Positions 1-11,314 of a stretch of 63,802 bases of DNA are shown here, piece by piece. The notes under the pieces are model-generated. The model was not told the origin of the DNA, searched no databases, and worked only from the letters and a program-made list of their open reading frames with translations. Each line of letters starts with the position of its first letter. Position 1 is the first letter of the stretch. A program made the translations under genes and the position numbers. The DNA is from Paenibacillus sp. Root444D2 (GTDB lineage Bacteria > Bacillota > Bacilli > Paenibacillales > NBRC-103111), in NCBI RefSeq assembly GCF_001426375.1, contig NZ_LMEO01000023.1:366719-430520 (forward strand), read 5' to 3'.

Positions 1-435
1 GTAGCGATGAAAAACATGCTTAAAACCTGAATATAAGGTTGAAATAAGGAGATTTTCGCTCTGTAGTGATGTTTTTCATCGCTAAAGTTAGTGTAATATA
101 AGGTTGAAATAAGGAGATTTTCGCTCTGTAGTGATGTTTTTCATCGCTAAAGTTAGTGTGAAGGGGAAATGTGTCTCCGTAGCGATGAAAAAACATGCTT
201 AAAACCCGAATATGAGGTTTAAATAGGGAGATTTTCGCTCTGTAGTGATGTTTTTCATCGCTAAAGTTAGTGTGAAGGGGAAATGTGTCTCCGTAGCGAT
301 GAAAAACATGCTTATAACCCGGATATGAGGTTGAAATAAGGAGATTTTCGCTCTGTAGTGATGTTTTTCATCGCTAAAGTTAATGTGAAGTGGGAATGTG
401 TCTCCGTAGTGATGAAAAACATGCTTATAACCGGA
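1..435. repeat. Tandem hairpin repeat array upstream of the thiamine operon
   Basis: About 3.5 copies of a 113-114-bp unit; the GTAG(C/T)GATGAAAAA motif begins at about 1, 179, 293 and 406. An internal 65-bp half is duplicated near 63-128. Each unit carries TAGYGATG-TTTTT-CATCGCTA, a self-complementary hairpin, plus the inverse motif TAGCGATGAAAAACAT, so neighbouring half-units can also pair. I see no ORF and no TPP-riboswitch core in it. Function is unknown; tandem duplication of a palindromic intergenic element is the simplest reading. Confidence 0.85.
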
Positions 436-480
436 AAGTTAAGCTGAATAAGTAGCACTAGAAAGGAGTTGAGACTCTTC

Positions 481-1101
481 ATGACTGGGTATGAACTGCA
501 TGTCATTTCCAATGGCAAGCTAGCGTGGACAGAGCTGGCGGCGGTTGCAGCAAAGATTCACCCCTATGTTACGGCCATTCATATACGTGAAAAGACGAAA
601 TCATTAGACGAGATTTTCTTAGGTGTTCAGTTTTTGCTCGAATCAGGTATTCCGGCGAAAAGCCTATATGTCAATGGTTACCCGTCCATTGTCACGGCTG
701 CAGCTTTAGGCGGATTACAGCTCCAGGGCAGCACCCCGCCGCTTTCAACCCTAAGAGAATTCTGTCAGGGAGTGCAGAGGATCGGCGTATCGATACATAG
801 TGTGGAGGAAGCTAAGCAGCGAGAGCGGGAGGGGGCGGATTATGTGATGTTCGGTCATATTTTTCCTACGAATTCTAAGCTGGGCAGCCCACCTCGGGGG
901 TTGGAGTCGCTCAGTGATGTAGCAGCCCAAGTAACAATTCCGATTATTGCGATCGGAGGTATGACACATGAGCGGGTGAGGCCAGTTCTGGAAGCGGGAG
1001 CCTCCGGTATAGCTGTGATGAGTGGGATATGGGAAGCGGAAGACCCGCTAACTGCAGTGAAAGCTTACACCAGAGAGCTTGAGCGAAAGGAGGTGGGATA
1101 A
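481..1101 (+). CDS. tenI: TenI-type thiazole tautomerase
   Basis: A ThiE-like TIM barrel of 206 aa. TenI aromatises the thiazole carboxylate phosphate made by ThiG. The C-terminal half has the phosphate-binding signature of the ThiE/TenI fold (IPIIAIGGM near residue 155, then a GASGIAVMSGI stretch). It is the first gene of the visible thiamine operon and abuts thiO, the B. subtilis tenI-thiO order. I chose ATG 481: AAAGGAG at 462-468 lies 12 nt upstream, whereas the in-frame TTG at 469 touches the RBS. TenI and ThiE are hard to tell apart, but a second, more ThiE-like gene at 4523 makes TenI the better name here. Confidence 0.85.
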   Translation: MTGYELHVISNGKLAWTELAAVAAKIHPYVTAIHIREKTKSLDEIFLGVQFLLESGIPAKSLYVNGYPSIVTAAALGGLQLQGSTPPLSTLREFCQGVQRIGVSIHSVEEAKQREREGADYVMFGHIFPTNSKLGSPPRGLESLSDVAAQVTIPIIAIGGMTHERVRPVLEAGASGIAVMSGIWEAEDPLTAVKAYTRELERKEVG

Positions 1102-2622
1102 ATGAAACATATGAACGATGTAATCATCGTAGGCGGCGGAGTTATTGGCTCCTCGATTGCCTATAACTTGGCAAAGCGAGGCCAGTCTGTCCTGCTCCTC
1201 GAGCGCGGAAGACTTGGTATGGAAGCCTCGTCGGCGGCGGCGGGCATGCTCGGAGCACAATCCGAGATGGAGGATACAGGACCGCTTTTCCAGTGGGCCC
1301 GGCAAAGCCGAGCGATGTTCCCCCAGCTGAGCGAGGAACTGAAAGCTCTCACGGGCATCGACATCGGTCTAGTCCGTGAAGGTCTGCTGAACGTGGCGCT
1401 CAGCGACGTTCAAGAGCAAGAGCTGCGCGAGAGAGAGAAGCTCCAACGCGCAGCGGGCGAGCAGGCGGAGTGGCTGAGCGCAGCTGCAGCCGCCAAGCTC
1501 GAGCCCGCCTTGAGCGGGGCGACGCGCGGAGCCTTATACCTGCCGGGCGATGGGCAGGTAGAGGCGCCGCTGCTGGCGGCGGCGTTCGCGCAGGCAGCCC
1601 GGGTGCTGGGGGCGAAGGTGCAAGAATTCGCCCAGGTCCAAGGGCTGCTGACGGAGCGAGGCCGAGTCGTCGGTGTTATGACGAGCGAAGGTCCGCTCTA
1701 TAGCGACCACGTCGTCGTGGCGGCAGGCACGTGGAGCGGACAGCTAATGGCAGGTATCGGCGTCGACCTGCCGGTGTATCCCGTAAAGGGCGAGTGCTTC
1801 TCTGTTCTTACGACGAAGCCGTTGCCCAGAAAGACCCTGTTCACGACAGGGTGTTATATCGTCCCGAAAGCCGGAGGACGACTGCTGGTCGGCGCGACCG
1901 TAGTGCCGAACAGCTACGACCGCAAGGTGTCGCTGGCTGGGCTGGCTGAGCTGATGGATCGCGCGAGGCTGCTCATGCCCGCGCTGGGCGAAGCCGAGTG
2001 GGAGAAAGCTTGGTCGGGTCTGCGACCGCAGACGGCAGACGGGCTGCCGTACATCGGCAAAGTGCCGGCGTACGATGGTTTATATGCCGCTTGCGGGCAT
2101 TACCGCAATGGGATTTTGCTCAGCCCGATCACAGGTAAGGTGATTGCGGATTTCGTTTTGGGCGGGGGAGAGGAGAACTTTCAGCCGGAGCTTGAGCTAG
2201 GGTTTGAGATTGTTTCCGGATCAGAGACGAGATCAGGGACGGGTTCGGAAATAGGACCAGGGACAGGATCCGAGGCAGAATCAGAGACAGGAGCACAGAC
2301 CTTTTCGGCTTTGCGATCATTGCTCGATGCTTTTAGTCCTGATCTTTCTGGGCATCGAAGCGGATCGGGCGGGGTGAAGGGAAACTATTGTCAGCCGCAG
2401 GAAAGGAGCTGTACAGCATTGAAGCTGCACATTAATGGGCAAAGCGTAGACATTCCAGATTCGATCCGAACCATTGAGGAGCTGCTCGCGCATTTTGATT
2501 TGAGTGAGAAAATGCTCGTCGTGGAACATAATGAAAACATTTTACAAAAAGAAGATCACGCGAATGTTGAGCTTTCTGAAGGACATAAAATCGAAATCGT
2601 TCATTTTGTTGGAGGAGGATAA
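1102..2622 (+). CDS. thiO: Glycine oxidase ThiO with in-frame C-terminal ThiS domain
   Basis: A 506-aa product. Residues 1 to about 365 are a DAO-family flavoprotein with an N-terminal FAD-binding GGGVIG (residues 11-16); ThiO oxidises glycine to the dehydroglycine used in thiazole synthesis. The flavoprotein runs without a stop through a low-complexity Gly/Ser/Glu/Thr linker (about 370-400) into a complete ThiS sulfur carrier (about 440-506) ending in GGG. Usual ThiO is about 370 aa and ThiS about 66 aa, so this is a genuine fusion, or thiO has lost its stop and thiS is still also made separately (see 2419). The start is ATG 1102 with AAAGGAGGTG 6 nt upstream; tenI's TAA abuts it. No frameshift is needed to read through. 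Confidence 0.88.
   Translation: MKHMNDVIIVGGGVIGSSIAYNLAKRGQSVLLLERGRLGMEASSAAAGMLGAQSEMEDTGPLFQWARQSRAMFPQLSEELKALTGIDIGLVREGLLNVALSDVQEQELREREKLQRAAGEQAEWLSAAAAAKLEPALSGATRGALYLPGDGQVEAPLLAAAFAQAARVLGAKVQEFAQVQGLLTERGRVVGVMTSEGPLYSDHVVVAAGTWSGQLMAGIGVDLPVYPVKGECFSVLTTKPLPRKTLFTTGCYIVPKAGGRLLVGATVVPNSYDRKVSLAGLAELMDRARLLMPALGEAEWEKAWSGLRPQTADGLPYIGKVPAYDGLYAACGHYRNGILLSPITGKVIADFVLGGGEENFQPELELGFEIVSGSETRSGTGSEIGPGTGSEAESETGAQTFSALRSLLDAFSPDLSGHRSGSGGVKGNYCQPQERSCTALKLHINGQSVDIPDSIRTIEELLAHFDLSEKMLVVEHNENILQKEDHANVELSEGHKIEIVHFVGGG
2419..2622 (+). CDS. thiS: ThiS sulfur carrier, possible independent translation product
   Basis: The last 67 codons of the thiO frame encode a whole ThiS: a beta-grasp protein whose C-terminal Gly-Gly is adenylated and thiocarboxylated to give sulfur to ThiG. 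An internal AAAGGAG at 2402-2408 sits 10 nt before an in-frame TTG at 2419, exactly where a normal thiS would begin ([14 protein letters not shown]). Free ThiS may therefore be made besides the fusion. The C-terminus HFVGGG has one Gly more than the usual GG. thiG follows 5 nt downstream. The domain is certain; separate initiation is inference from the RBS. Confidence 0.65.
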   Translation: MKLHINGQSVDIPDSIRTIEELLAHFDLSEKMLVVEHNENILQKEDHANVELSEGHKIEIVHFVGGG

Positions 2623-2627
2623 TTCTT

Positions 2628-3395
2628 ATGTTAAAAATCGGTCCTTATGAGTTTCGTTCACGTCTATTGCTAGGCACGGGAAAGTTCCCCGATTTCAATA
2701 TTCAGAAGCAGGCGGTTGAGGTTAGTGAATCTCAGATTTTGACGTTTGCGGTGCGGCGTATGAATATTTTTGAAGCGAGTCAGCCTAATTTCTTGTCGAT
2801 GCTGGATGTATCGAATTTCACTTTACTGCCGAATACAGCAGGCGCCAAAACAGCTGAAGAAGCTGTACGTATCGCGAGACTAGCGAAGGCTTCCGGATTA
2901 TGCGACATGATCAAAGTCGAGGTTATTGGAGACGAGATGACGCTGCTGCCTGACCCGGTTGAAACGTTGAAAGCCTCGGAAATGCTGCTGGAGGAGGGCT
3001 TCATTGTGCTGCCGTACACATCAGATGATGTTCTTTTAGCCAAACGCTTGCAAGCCCTCGGAGTTCATGCCATTATGCCTGGCGCATCGCCAATCGGAAC
3101 AGGTCAAGGCATCATTAATCCGCTGAACCTGAGCTTCATTATTGAGCAAGCAACCGTACCTGTAATCGTCGATGCGGGCATTGGCGCTCCTTCGGACGCG
3201 GCGCTAGCTATGGAGATGGGAGCCGATGGTGTGCTGCTCAACACCGCTGTGTCGGGTGCCAAGGATCCGGTCAAGATGGCTTATGCCATGAAATTGGCGA
3301 TTGAAGCCGGACGTGCCGGCTTCGAAGCGGGGCGTATTCCGAAGAAGCGGTATGCATCGGCTAGCAGTCCGATGGAGGGCTTTAGTCGCGTTTAG
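2628..3395 (+). CDS. thiG: Thiazole synthase ThiG
   Basis: A 255-aa TIM barrel that joins deoxyxylulose 5-phosphate, dehydroglycine and ThiS-thiocarboxylate sulfur into the thiazole phosphate carboxylate. Family signs are the LLLGTGKF start, the [13 protein letters not shown] segment around residue 66-78 and the [13 protein letters not shown] phosphate-binding region around residue 182-195. Length matches the family (about 255). GGAGGAGG precedes ATG 2628. It directly follows thiS. The canonical next gene, thiF (the ThiS adenylyltransferase), is missing here. Confidence 0.95.
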   Translation: MLKIGPYEFRSRLLLGTGKFPDFNIQKQAVEVSESQILTFAVRRMNIFEASQPNFLSMLDVSNFTLLPNTAGAKTAEEAVRIARLAKASGLCDMIKVEVIGDEMTLLPDPVETLKASEMLLEEGFIVLPYTSDDVLLAKRLQALGVHAIMPGASPIGTGQGIINPLNLSFIIEQATVPVIVDAGIGAPSDAALAMEMGADGVLLNTAVSGAKDPVKMAYAMKLAIEAGRAGFEAGRIPKKRYASASSPMEGFSRV

Positions 3396-3481
3396 TCGTA
3401 TTCCGCATTTATGGTGCTAGGAAAGCAATGAGCATAAGTGTATAGGCTTGGAAACGAGCTTACGTGCGTCATTGACTAAGA

Positions 3482-3502
3482 TAGGCTCGGATACTGAGCC
3501 TA
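3482..3502 (+). other. Small hairpin in the thiG-thiD gap
   Basis: A 7-bp perfect stem TAGGCTC/GAGCCTA with a 7-nt loop in the 177-nt gap between thiG and thiD. No U-tract follows, so it is not a typical terminator. It could shape mRNA processing. I see nothing else in this gap apart from the thiD RBS. Confidence 0.4.
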
Positions 3503-3572
3503 AAGTAAGCCGAAATTGTTTTGTGTCTGAGAAGACGGACATGTAGAGGTTGAAGCTGAAAGGGGGAGTAAG

Positions 3573-4522
3573 ATGTCTGTTTACAAAGCATTGACGATCG
3601 CGGGCTCGGATAGCGGAGGTGGTGCGGGGATTCAAGCAGATCTGAAGACGTTCCAAGAGTTGGGCGTTTATGGGATGTCGGTCATTACCGCGGTGACTGC
3701 GCAGAATACGCTGGGTGTTCAAGGAGTTTATCCAATGAGCGCTGAAGCGATCGAGCAGCAGTTGGCCTCTATTGGGGAGGATTTACCTCCCAATGCGCTC
3801 AAAACAGGGATGTTATTCAGTGGTGAGATTATACGAATCGTAGCTGCAGCGATACAAACCTACAAGTGGGAGCGTGTCGTGGTCGACCCCGTGATGATAG
3901 CTAAAGGCGGCGCCTCCTTACTTCAGCAAGAGGCTATTGATGCGATGATTCACTCTTTATTGCCGCTGGCCGATGTAGTTACACCGAACATACCTGAAGC
4001 TGAGGCGCTTAGCGGCTTGCAAATAACGGACAGCGAGTCGCGTCAGCAGGCTGCGAAGCGGATTCATCTCTACGGCTGCAAGAACGTGATGATTAAAGGC
4101 GGTCATGAAGTGAATACGGAGCATGCCACTGATTTGTTGTTTGACGGGAAGGCATTCACGGAGTTTTCGTCCAGACGCTTGGTTACCAAGCATACACACG
4201 GCACAGGTTGCACGTTTGCTGCTGCGGTCACTTCGGGACTTGCGCAGGGCTTAACGACGAAAGAAGCCATCCAACTGGCAAAAAGATTCATTCAAGCTGC
4301 AATTGCGGAGCCATTACACATAGGCAGCGGTCATGGGCCTACGAACCATTGGGCTTATCAACGTGGAGTTAGAGCGAGTAATGCACGCTCGGTGGCGAAT
4401 GAGCTTGATAGCACGTCAGCTAGCGGGCAGTTAAAGAGTGATAGGGCTGTGGACGCTGAAGCTAATGCGGCTAACTTAAATGACATTTTCGTCAACGAGG
4501 ATGTTTTCACTCGAGGTGCACG

Positions 4523-4526
<4 letters not shown>
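3573..4526 (+). CDS. thiD: Hydroxymethylpyrimidine (phosphate) kinase ThiD
   Basis: A ribokinase-fold kinase that phosphorylates HMP and HMP-P for thiamine synthesis. The N-terminus ALTIAGSDSGGGAGIQADLK (residues 5-24) is the family signature, followed by VVDPVMIAKGG and the C-terminal anion-hole motif HGTGCTFAAA near residue 210. It has 317 aa against about 265-270 usually; the extra 45-50 residues at the C-terminus are polar and not recognisable. GAAAGGGGGAG precedes ATG 3573. Its stop overlaps thiE by ATGA, implying coupling. Confidence 0.93.
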
Positions 4527-6965
<2,439 letters not shown>

Positions 6966-6970
6966 AATTG

Positions 6971-7014
6971 AGGGACGTTTCCACCATTTATGGGTGACAG
7001 AAACGTCCCTTTTT
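6971..7014 (+). terminator. Rho-independent terminator after thiC
   Basis: GGGACGTTTC and GAAACGTCCC form a 10-bp stem around a loop of about 17 nt, followed by TTTTT. It starts 6 nt after the thiC stop and ends the thiamine operon. Confidence 0.9.
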
Positions 7015-7103
7015 GCTACCATAGAGAAAAGCTTAACTTCGTTAATCCGTTAAAGCGTTGAAATGGTAAGAAATGAGGACATTCATGCTTGCCGAGACTG
7101 CAA

Positions 7104-7132
7104 TTGACATGAAATCCTTTTCGCATTATGAT
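7104..7132 (+). promoter_or_regulatory. Sigma-A promoter for the ArsR-like regulator and M29 peptidase
   Basis: TTGACA (7104-7109), 17-bp spacer, TATGAT (7127-7132): a near-perfect vegetative promoter. The expected transcription start is near 7139, which rules out translation from codons around 7128 and supports the ATG at 7245. Confidence 0.85.
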
Positions 7133-7161
7133 ACGGTTAAAAAGATTTGACCGTCGTTTAA

Positions 7162-7182
7162 TTAATCTCATTAAGAGATTAA
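7162..7182. promoter_or_regulatory. Palindrome just downstream of the promoter, candidate operator
   Basis: TTAATCTC-ATTAA-GAGATTAA is an 8-bp perfect inverted repeat centred about 33 nt after the predicted transcription start. The position suits repression by a dimeric winged-helix regulator, and the first gene of the operon encodes one, so autoregulation is the natural guess. An mRNA hairpin is the alternative. Confidence 0.5.
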
Positions 7183-7244
7183 GAGTTGACCATGAGCGCA
7201 TGTTTAAGGGCAAGATTGGTACAATAGAGGGAGGTCGAGTCCAT

Positions 7245-7850
7245 ATGAAGCTGCAACCGGTTTATATTATTGAAGAACTTGAGCAATTGAAAACGATAAG
7301 TGATCCACTTCGCGCTAAGGTGTTACTTTATCTAATAGAGAAAGCTTACACCGGTCAGCAATTGGCCAAACTGCTGGGAATGGCACGTGCGAAAGTACAT
7401 TATCATTTGAATGAGCTTGAGAAGCATGGCTTGATTTCGGTCGTTCGTACGGAACTGAAGAATGGTATTTTGCAAAAGTTTTATCGTGCAGTAGCCCGCG
7501 GCTTTGTTCCTAGTGAAAAACTGCTGCCTTACGTCTCTGAGGTTGAGAATTACTATCGCGAGAGGACGCTTAGCGTACTTGGACGTGCCAGACGCAGAGC
7601 GATTAATGCCCCCGAAGAGGCGTTTCAAATTCCTTCTTCTGATCGTACGCAATGGCCGATTATCATGACCCAAGTCGAAGTCAAAATGAGCAAAGAGAAA
7701 TATGCAGAATGGCTGAGAAAGTTTCGCGCTCTTATTTTTGAGCTCGATGCGTCGCAGGAAGAAAATGGGGAGTGGTTCTATTTGACTACGGTCGGCTTTC
7801 AAACGAATGAGCCGTCTTTTGACCCTGTTGTAGAAGAAAAGGAGAGATAA
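7245..7850 (+). CDS. ArsR/HTH_20-type winged-helix regulator
   Basis: 201 aa. An N-terminal winged helix (about residues 8-85) contains PLRAKVLLYLIEKAYTGQQL followed by GMARAKVHYHLNELEKHGLI, the recognition helix of ArsR/HTH_20 proteins. The C-terminal half is a variable alpha/beta region without recognisable metal-binding cysteines, so it is not a classical arsenic sensor. ATG 7245 is preceded by GAGGGAGG at 7227-7234. It lies 3 nt before the M29 peptidase and probably controls the shared promoter. Confidence 0.8.
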   Translation: MKLQPVYIIEELEQLKTISDPLRAKVLLYLIEKAYTGQQLAKLLGMARAKVHYHLNELEKHGLISVVRTELKNGILQKFYRAVARGFVPSEKLLPYVSEVENYYRERTLSVLGRARRRAINAPEEAFQIPSSDRTQWPIIMTQVEVKMSKEKYAEWLRKFRALIFELDASQEENGEWFYLTTVGFQTNEPSFDPVVEEKER

Positions 7851-7853
7851 AGT

Positions 7854-8969
7854 ATGCTGGATCCAAGATTAACGAAACTCGCTGATGTGCTTGTGAATTA
7901 TTCGGTTAAGGCGCAGCCTGGCGAAAATATTTTGATAGAAGCGTATGGCATTGATTCTGCTCTTGTCAAAGAGATCGTGAAAAAGGTTCACGCAGCTGGC
8001 GCGCACCCTTTCGTCAATGTAAGGGATCATGTGATTATGCGTCAGCTCATCATGAACGGTACTGATGCTCAAATGCAAACATGGGCAGATGCCGATGCTT
8101 TCCAAATGAAACAAATGCAAGGCTACATAGGTGTACGCGGCGGAGCCAATATTTATGAACTGTCGGATATTCCGGCAGATCGGATGAAGCTGTACAATTC
8201 GATTTATTATCAACAGGTTCATTTTGATGTCCGCGTGAAGGATACGAGATGGGTCGTTCTTCGTTACCCGACATCCTCCATGGCGCAGCTTGCTAGCATG
8301 AGTACAGATGAGTTCGAGGAGTTCTACTTCAACGTATGTACGATGGATTATGGCAAAATGTCCAAAGCTATGGATGCTTTGAAAGAACTAATGGATCGCA
8401 CGGATAAAGTGCGCCTCGTTGGACCAGGCACGGATTTGACGTTCTCGATTAAAGGAATCGGCGGCGTTAAATGTGATGGGGAGCTCAACATCCCGGATGG
8501 CGAGGTTTACTCTGCTCCAGTTCGAGAGTCGGTGAATGGTATCATTTCCTACAACACACCAACGCCTCATGATGGCTTCATTTTTGAGAATATCGTACTT
8601 GAATTCGAAAATGGTAAAATCATAAAAGCAACAGCTAACGATACAGATCGAATTAATGAAATTTTCGATATGGATGAAGGTGCGCGTTATGTAGGGGAGT
8701 TCGCGATTGGCGTGAATCCTTACATTCAAGAGCCGATGAAAGATACGCTTTTCGATGAGAAAATCGACGGCAGCTTCCACTTCACACCAGGAAATTGCTA
8801 CGATGATGCTTACAACGGCAACAAATCCTCCCTGCACTGGGATATCGTGAATATCCAACGTCCGGAATACGGCGGCGGCGAAATTTGGTTTGACGATGTG
8901 CTGATTCGTAAGGACGGTATTTTCGTACTGCCTGAGCTTCTACAGCTGAATCCGGAAAAGCTAAAATAG
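7854..8969 (+). CDS. M29-family aminopeptidase (AmpS/PepS type)
   Basis: 371 aa with the M29 (thermophilic aminopeptidase) pattern: an N-terminal alpha/beta domain, then a C-terminal metal domain with candidate ligands in DGELNIPDGEVY, GEFAIGVNP, GSFHFTPGNCY and SLHWDIV. The family removes N-terminal residues from peptides in the cytoplasm with a two-metal centre. Length is slightly shorter than the typical 400-410 aa. It is co-transcribed with the regulator 3 nt upstream. Confidence 0.85.
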   Translation: MLDPRLTKLADVLVNYSVKAQPGENILIEAYGIDSALVKEIVKKVHAAGAHPFVNVRDHVIMRQLIMNGTDAQMQTWADADAFQMKQMQGYIGVRGGANIYELSDIPADRMKLYNSIYYQQVHFDVRVKDTRWVVLRYPTSSMAQLASMSTDEFEEFYFNVCTMDYGKMSKAMDALKELMDRTDKVRLVGPGTDLTFSIKGIGGVKCDGELNIPDGEVYSAPVRESVNGIISYNTPTPHDGFIFENIVLEFENGKIIKATANDTDRINEIFDMDEGARYVGEFAIGVNPYIQEPMKDTLFDEKIDGSFHFTPGNCYDDAYNGNKSSLHWDIVNIQRPEYGGGEIWFDDVLIRKDGIFVLPELLQLNPEKLK

Positions 8970-9046
8970 AGTAGACGAGATATTCGGTAATTATTCTCAG
9001 GATTTCATCCTGTTCCGATTACCCTCTCCATAGTCCCAACAAAAAA

Positions 9047-9084
9047 AGGTTGTCCAAAGTCACAAAGACTTGGGCGACCTTTTT
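9047..9084. terminator. Bidirectional terminator
   Basis: AAAAAAGGTTGTCCAAAGTC pairs with GACTTGGGCGACCTTTTT around a short ACAAA loop (with G-U/mismatch positions). A-tract and T-tract on either side let it serve both the M29 gene (+) and the AraC gene (-). Confidence 0.85.
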
Positions 9085-9212
9085 CTATGACCTTTTTCAA
9101 TTTCTGTTTGGCGACCTTTTCAATGGCACTTCTTCAATTGCTGTCTAGCAACCTTTTCAAATGCACCTTTTTCATTCGGTATCTAGCCGTCTGCTCAACT
9201 CGCAGTCTACAA

Positions 9213-10064
9213 TTAAACCCGCCGCTGCTGGGCCTGGTACTGCCGAGGAGGAAGGCCGACAGCCTTCTTAAACGTTCGGATAAAGTTGGAGTAGTCGTTG
9301 AAGCCTGCTAGCTGGCACGTATCTGTGACGGTAGAGCCCTCGCGCAGCAGCTGTTTCGCTTTGGCGATGCGCTTGAACAAAATATGCTCATGAATGGTGC
9401 TGCCTGTGTGTTTTTTGAACAGCCTGCATAGGTAGGAACGATTCATGAATACGACGTGTTCCAGTACCTCGAGCGATAGATCTTGATCTAAATTTTCGTC
9501 AATATAGGTGAATAGAGAGGAGAGCTTGTCGGGAATCATGATCTGTTCCTCTTGTTTGCCCTGGTTTTGGAAAATTCGATTGATAAACACGAGCAGCTCG
9601 ATAAAGGCTGAAACAAACAGGATTTCCGATCCTGGGAGCGCTTGAGGTCGCTTATGCATTTCCATGCGCTCATAAAGCTTCATAATGTCATCAATTTGCT
9701 GCGGAGTCAGCCGCATCCGGTTTTGCTCACCAAATATCCGGTTATTGAAGCAATCGAGCAAGTTAAACTGCGGAGAATTAAACGTCTCCACCAGCCTAGG
9801 ATTAAAATGGATCACGACGTTCTCATATCGCTGTTTTTTGGATTGGAAATTAGGTCTGTGCAATTCATTACTGTGCATGATCAGCAGGTCCCCATACTGC
9901 AAAGGGTAAACCTGTTTTTCGATGAAATAATGAACATCTCCAGTAAGGAAAAAATAAATTTCATATTGGTCTTGGTGCTGGTGAAAATCCAATGGAATCG
10001 GATCATGGGTCACGGCATGTCTGAAATTGATCATGCGATGTAGATTCTGGTAAAGTTCCTGCAT
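9213..10064 (-). CDS. AraC-family regulator with N-terminal cupin
   Basis: 283 aa. The N-terminal cupin (about residues 15-100; FHQHQDQYEIYFFLTG, HYFIEKQ, LLIMHSNELHRP) probably senses a sugar or related ligand. Two helix-turn-helix motifs lie in the C-terminal 95 residues (SLEVLEHVVFMNRSYLCRLF and VTDTCQLAGFNDYSNFIRTF), the second with the AraC signature. The ATG follows GAGGAGAG. It is divergent from the isomerase/epimerase at 10328 across a 263-nt spacer in which I see no convincing promoter boxes, and probably regulates that gene. Confidence 0.88.
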   Translation of the reverse strand: MQELYQNLHRMINFRHAVTHDPIPLDFHQHQDQYEIYFFLTGDVHYFIEKQVYPLQYGDLLIMHSNELHRPNFQSKKQRYENVVIHFNPRLVETFNSPQFNLLDCFNNRIFGEQNRMRLTPQQIDDIMKLYERMEMHKRPQALPGSEILFVSAFIELLVFINRIFQNQGKQEEQIMIPDKLSSLFTYIDENLDQDLSLEVLEHVVFMNRSYLCRLFKKHTGSTIHEHILFKRIAKAKQLLREGSTVTDTCQLAGFNDYSNFIRTFKKAVGLPPRQYQAQQRRV

Positions 10065-10327
10065 GTGAGGCTCTCCTCTATTTAGCTGGAGTCAATATTA
10101 GCAAACTTTTGCCCAATTAATGCAATGAATACGTTTTTATTATACTGCAAAATAAAGAATAGATAAACAATCAACCTGCTCTGAAGCATATTCCGTCCGC
10201 ATCGAGCTTTAGCTCGATCGGCGTCTAAACTTACCATTTAAAGCGGTTATACATCACCGAATTGCTTCGATAAGAGTTTAGACAATGCTTTGCGGGGGCC
10301 CCAAATGAAATTAGGAGGCATATTGAA

Positions 10328-11179
10328 ATGAAATTATCCGTGTTTACTGTAGCTACACCTGACCTGACACCAGAAGAACTAGCAAAGGCGGCCGTTGCTG
10401 CCGGGATTGAAGGCATTGAATGGCGTTTTAAAGATATTCCTGCTGACGCGGTAAATGAGAAGCCATCTTTCTGGAGAAATAATCTTTGTTCCATTGATCC
10501 GAATGGTTCGGATGAAGAATTGGAACGATTCCGACTCGCTGCTGTTAACAATAACTTAGTGAACTTGAGTATCACCCCGTACTTAAACGCTTGTCATGTT
10601 GCAGAGACCGAGCATGTTTTCAAAACGGCTCAGAAAATAGGAGCTTCCTTCATTCGCGTTGGTGTTCCTGGCTATGACAAGAGCAAGAATTATAATGACT
10701 TGTATGCAACGGCTGTGGACTATTTACATCATGTGCAGGAATTTGCTCAGCAGTATGGCGTTAAAGCCTTAACTGAAATCCACCATAATACGATCACACC
10801 AAGTGCTGGATTGGCACATCGCTTGGTTGCCAACTTCAATTCAGATCACATTGGGGTTCTGCATGATGCAGGCAACATGGTGCATGAAGGATACGAGAAT
10901 TTCCGCATGGGTCTTGAGCTGCTCGGACCTTATCTAGCGCATGTTCATGTTAAAAATGCAAGATGGGTCCCAACTGGCGAAGAGCAAGATGGCATCAAAC
11001 TCTGGAAAAGCGAGTGGTCACCACTAAGCGAAGGGATCGTCAATTGGAAGCAACTGCTGAATGACTTAAAAGCGGTCGGCTACGACGGTTACCTCGGCAT
11101 TGAAGATTTCAGCGGTCAATATGGCTCGCAGGAGATGCTGAACAATTTTGCTTCGAAAGTGAAGCAATGGTTGGCTTAA
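10328..11179 (+). CDS. Sugar phosphate isomerase/epimerase (xylose isomerase-like TIM barrel)
   Basis: 283 aa of the AP-endonuclease-2 superfamily. Metal ligands are expected in LTEIHHNT (about residue 150), GVLHDAGNM (about 180), AHVHVKNARW (about 206) and GIEDFSG near the C-terminus. The family isomerises or epimerises sugars, inositols or ketoses; the substrate cannot be read from sequence. TTAGGAGG (10311-10318) precedes ATG 10328. The divergent AraC regulator is its likely controller. Confidence 0.82.
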   Translation: MKLSVFTVATPDLTPEELAKAAVAAGIEGIEWRFKDIPADAVNEKPSFWRNNLCSIDPNGSDEELERFRLAAVNNNLVNLSITPYLNACHVAETEHVFKTAQKIGASFIRVGVPGYDKSKNYNDLYATAVDYLHHVQEFAQQYGVKALTEIHHNTITPSAGLAHRLVANFNSDHIGVLHDAGNMVHEGYENFRMGLELLGPYLAHVHVKNARWVPTGEEQDGIKLWKSEWSPLSEGIVNWKQLLNDLKAVGYDGYLGIEDFSGQYGSQEMLNNFASKVKQWLA

Positions 11180-11198
11180 ATAATTGTTTGGTCTTAGG

Positions 11199-11232
11199 AG
11201 TCTCACTCGTCTTCAGCGGGTGGGGCTTTTTT
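11199..11232 (+). terminator. Terminator after the isomerase/epimerase
   Basis: AGTCTCACTC pairs with GGGTGGGGCT (several G-U pairs) around a 9-nt loop and is followed by TTTTTT, 20 nt after the stop codon. Confidence 0.75.
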
Positions 11233-11314
11233 CATTTGCATGCCAATGGGTTGATATGTAGCCCTTGCTTTGTGTAAGATGGAACTCAAGAATACAGGGT
11301 AAAGGAGGGGAGCC

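Noticed and set aside
1..435. CRISPR array
   Set aside because: Repeats are 113 bp and contiguous, without the short repeat/unique spacer pattern, and no cas gene is present.
1..480. TPP riboswitch before the thiamine operon
   Set aside because: The conserved THI-box cores are absent; the region is tandem hairpin repeats.
7201..7230. Second promoter with TACAAT at about 7221
   Set aside because: No -35 at proper spacing; the TTGACA-N17-TATGAT at 7104 is sufficient.
9087..9311. 74-aa plus ORF beside the AraC terminator
   Set aside because: It overlaps the terminator and the 3-prime end of the AraC gene and has no RBS.
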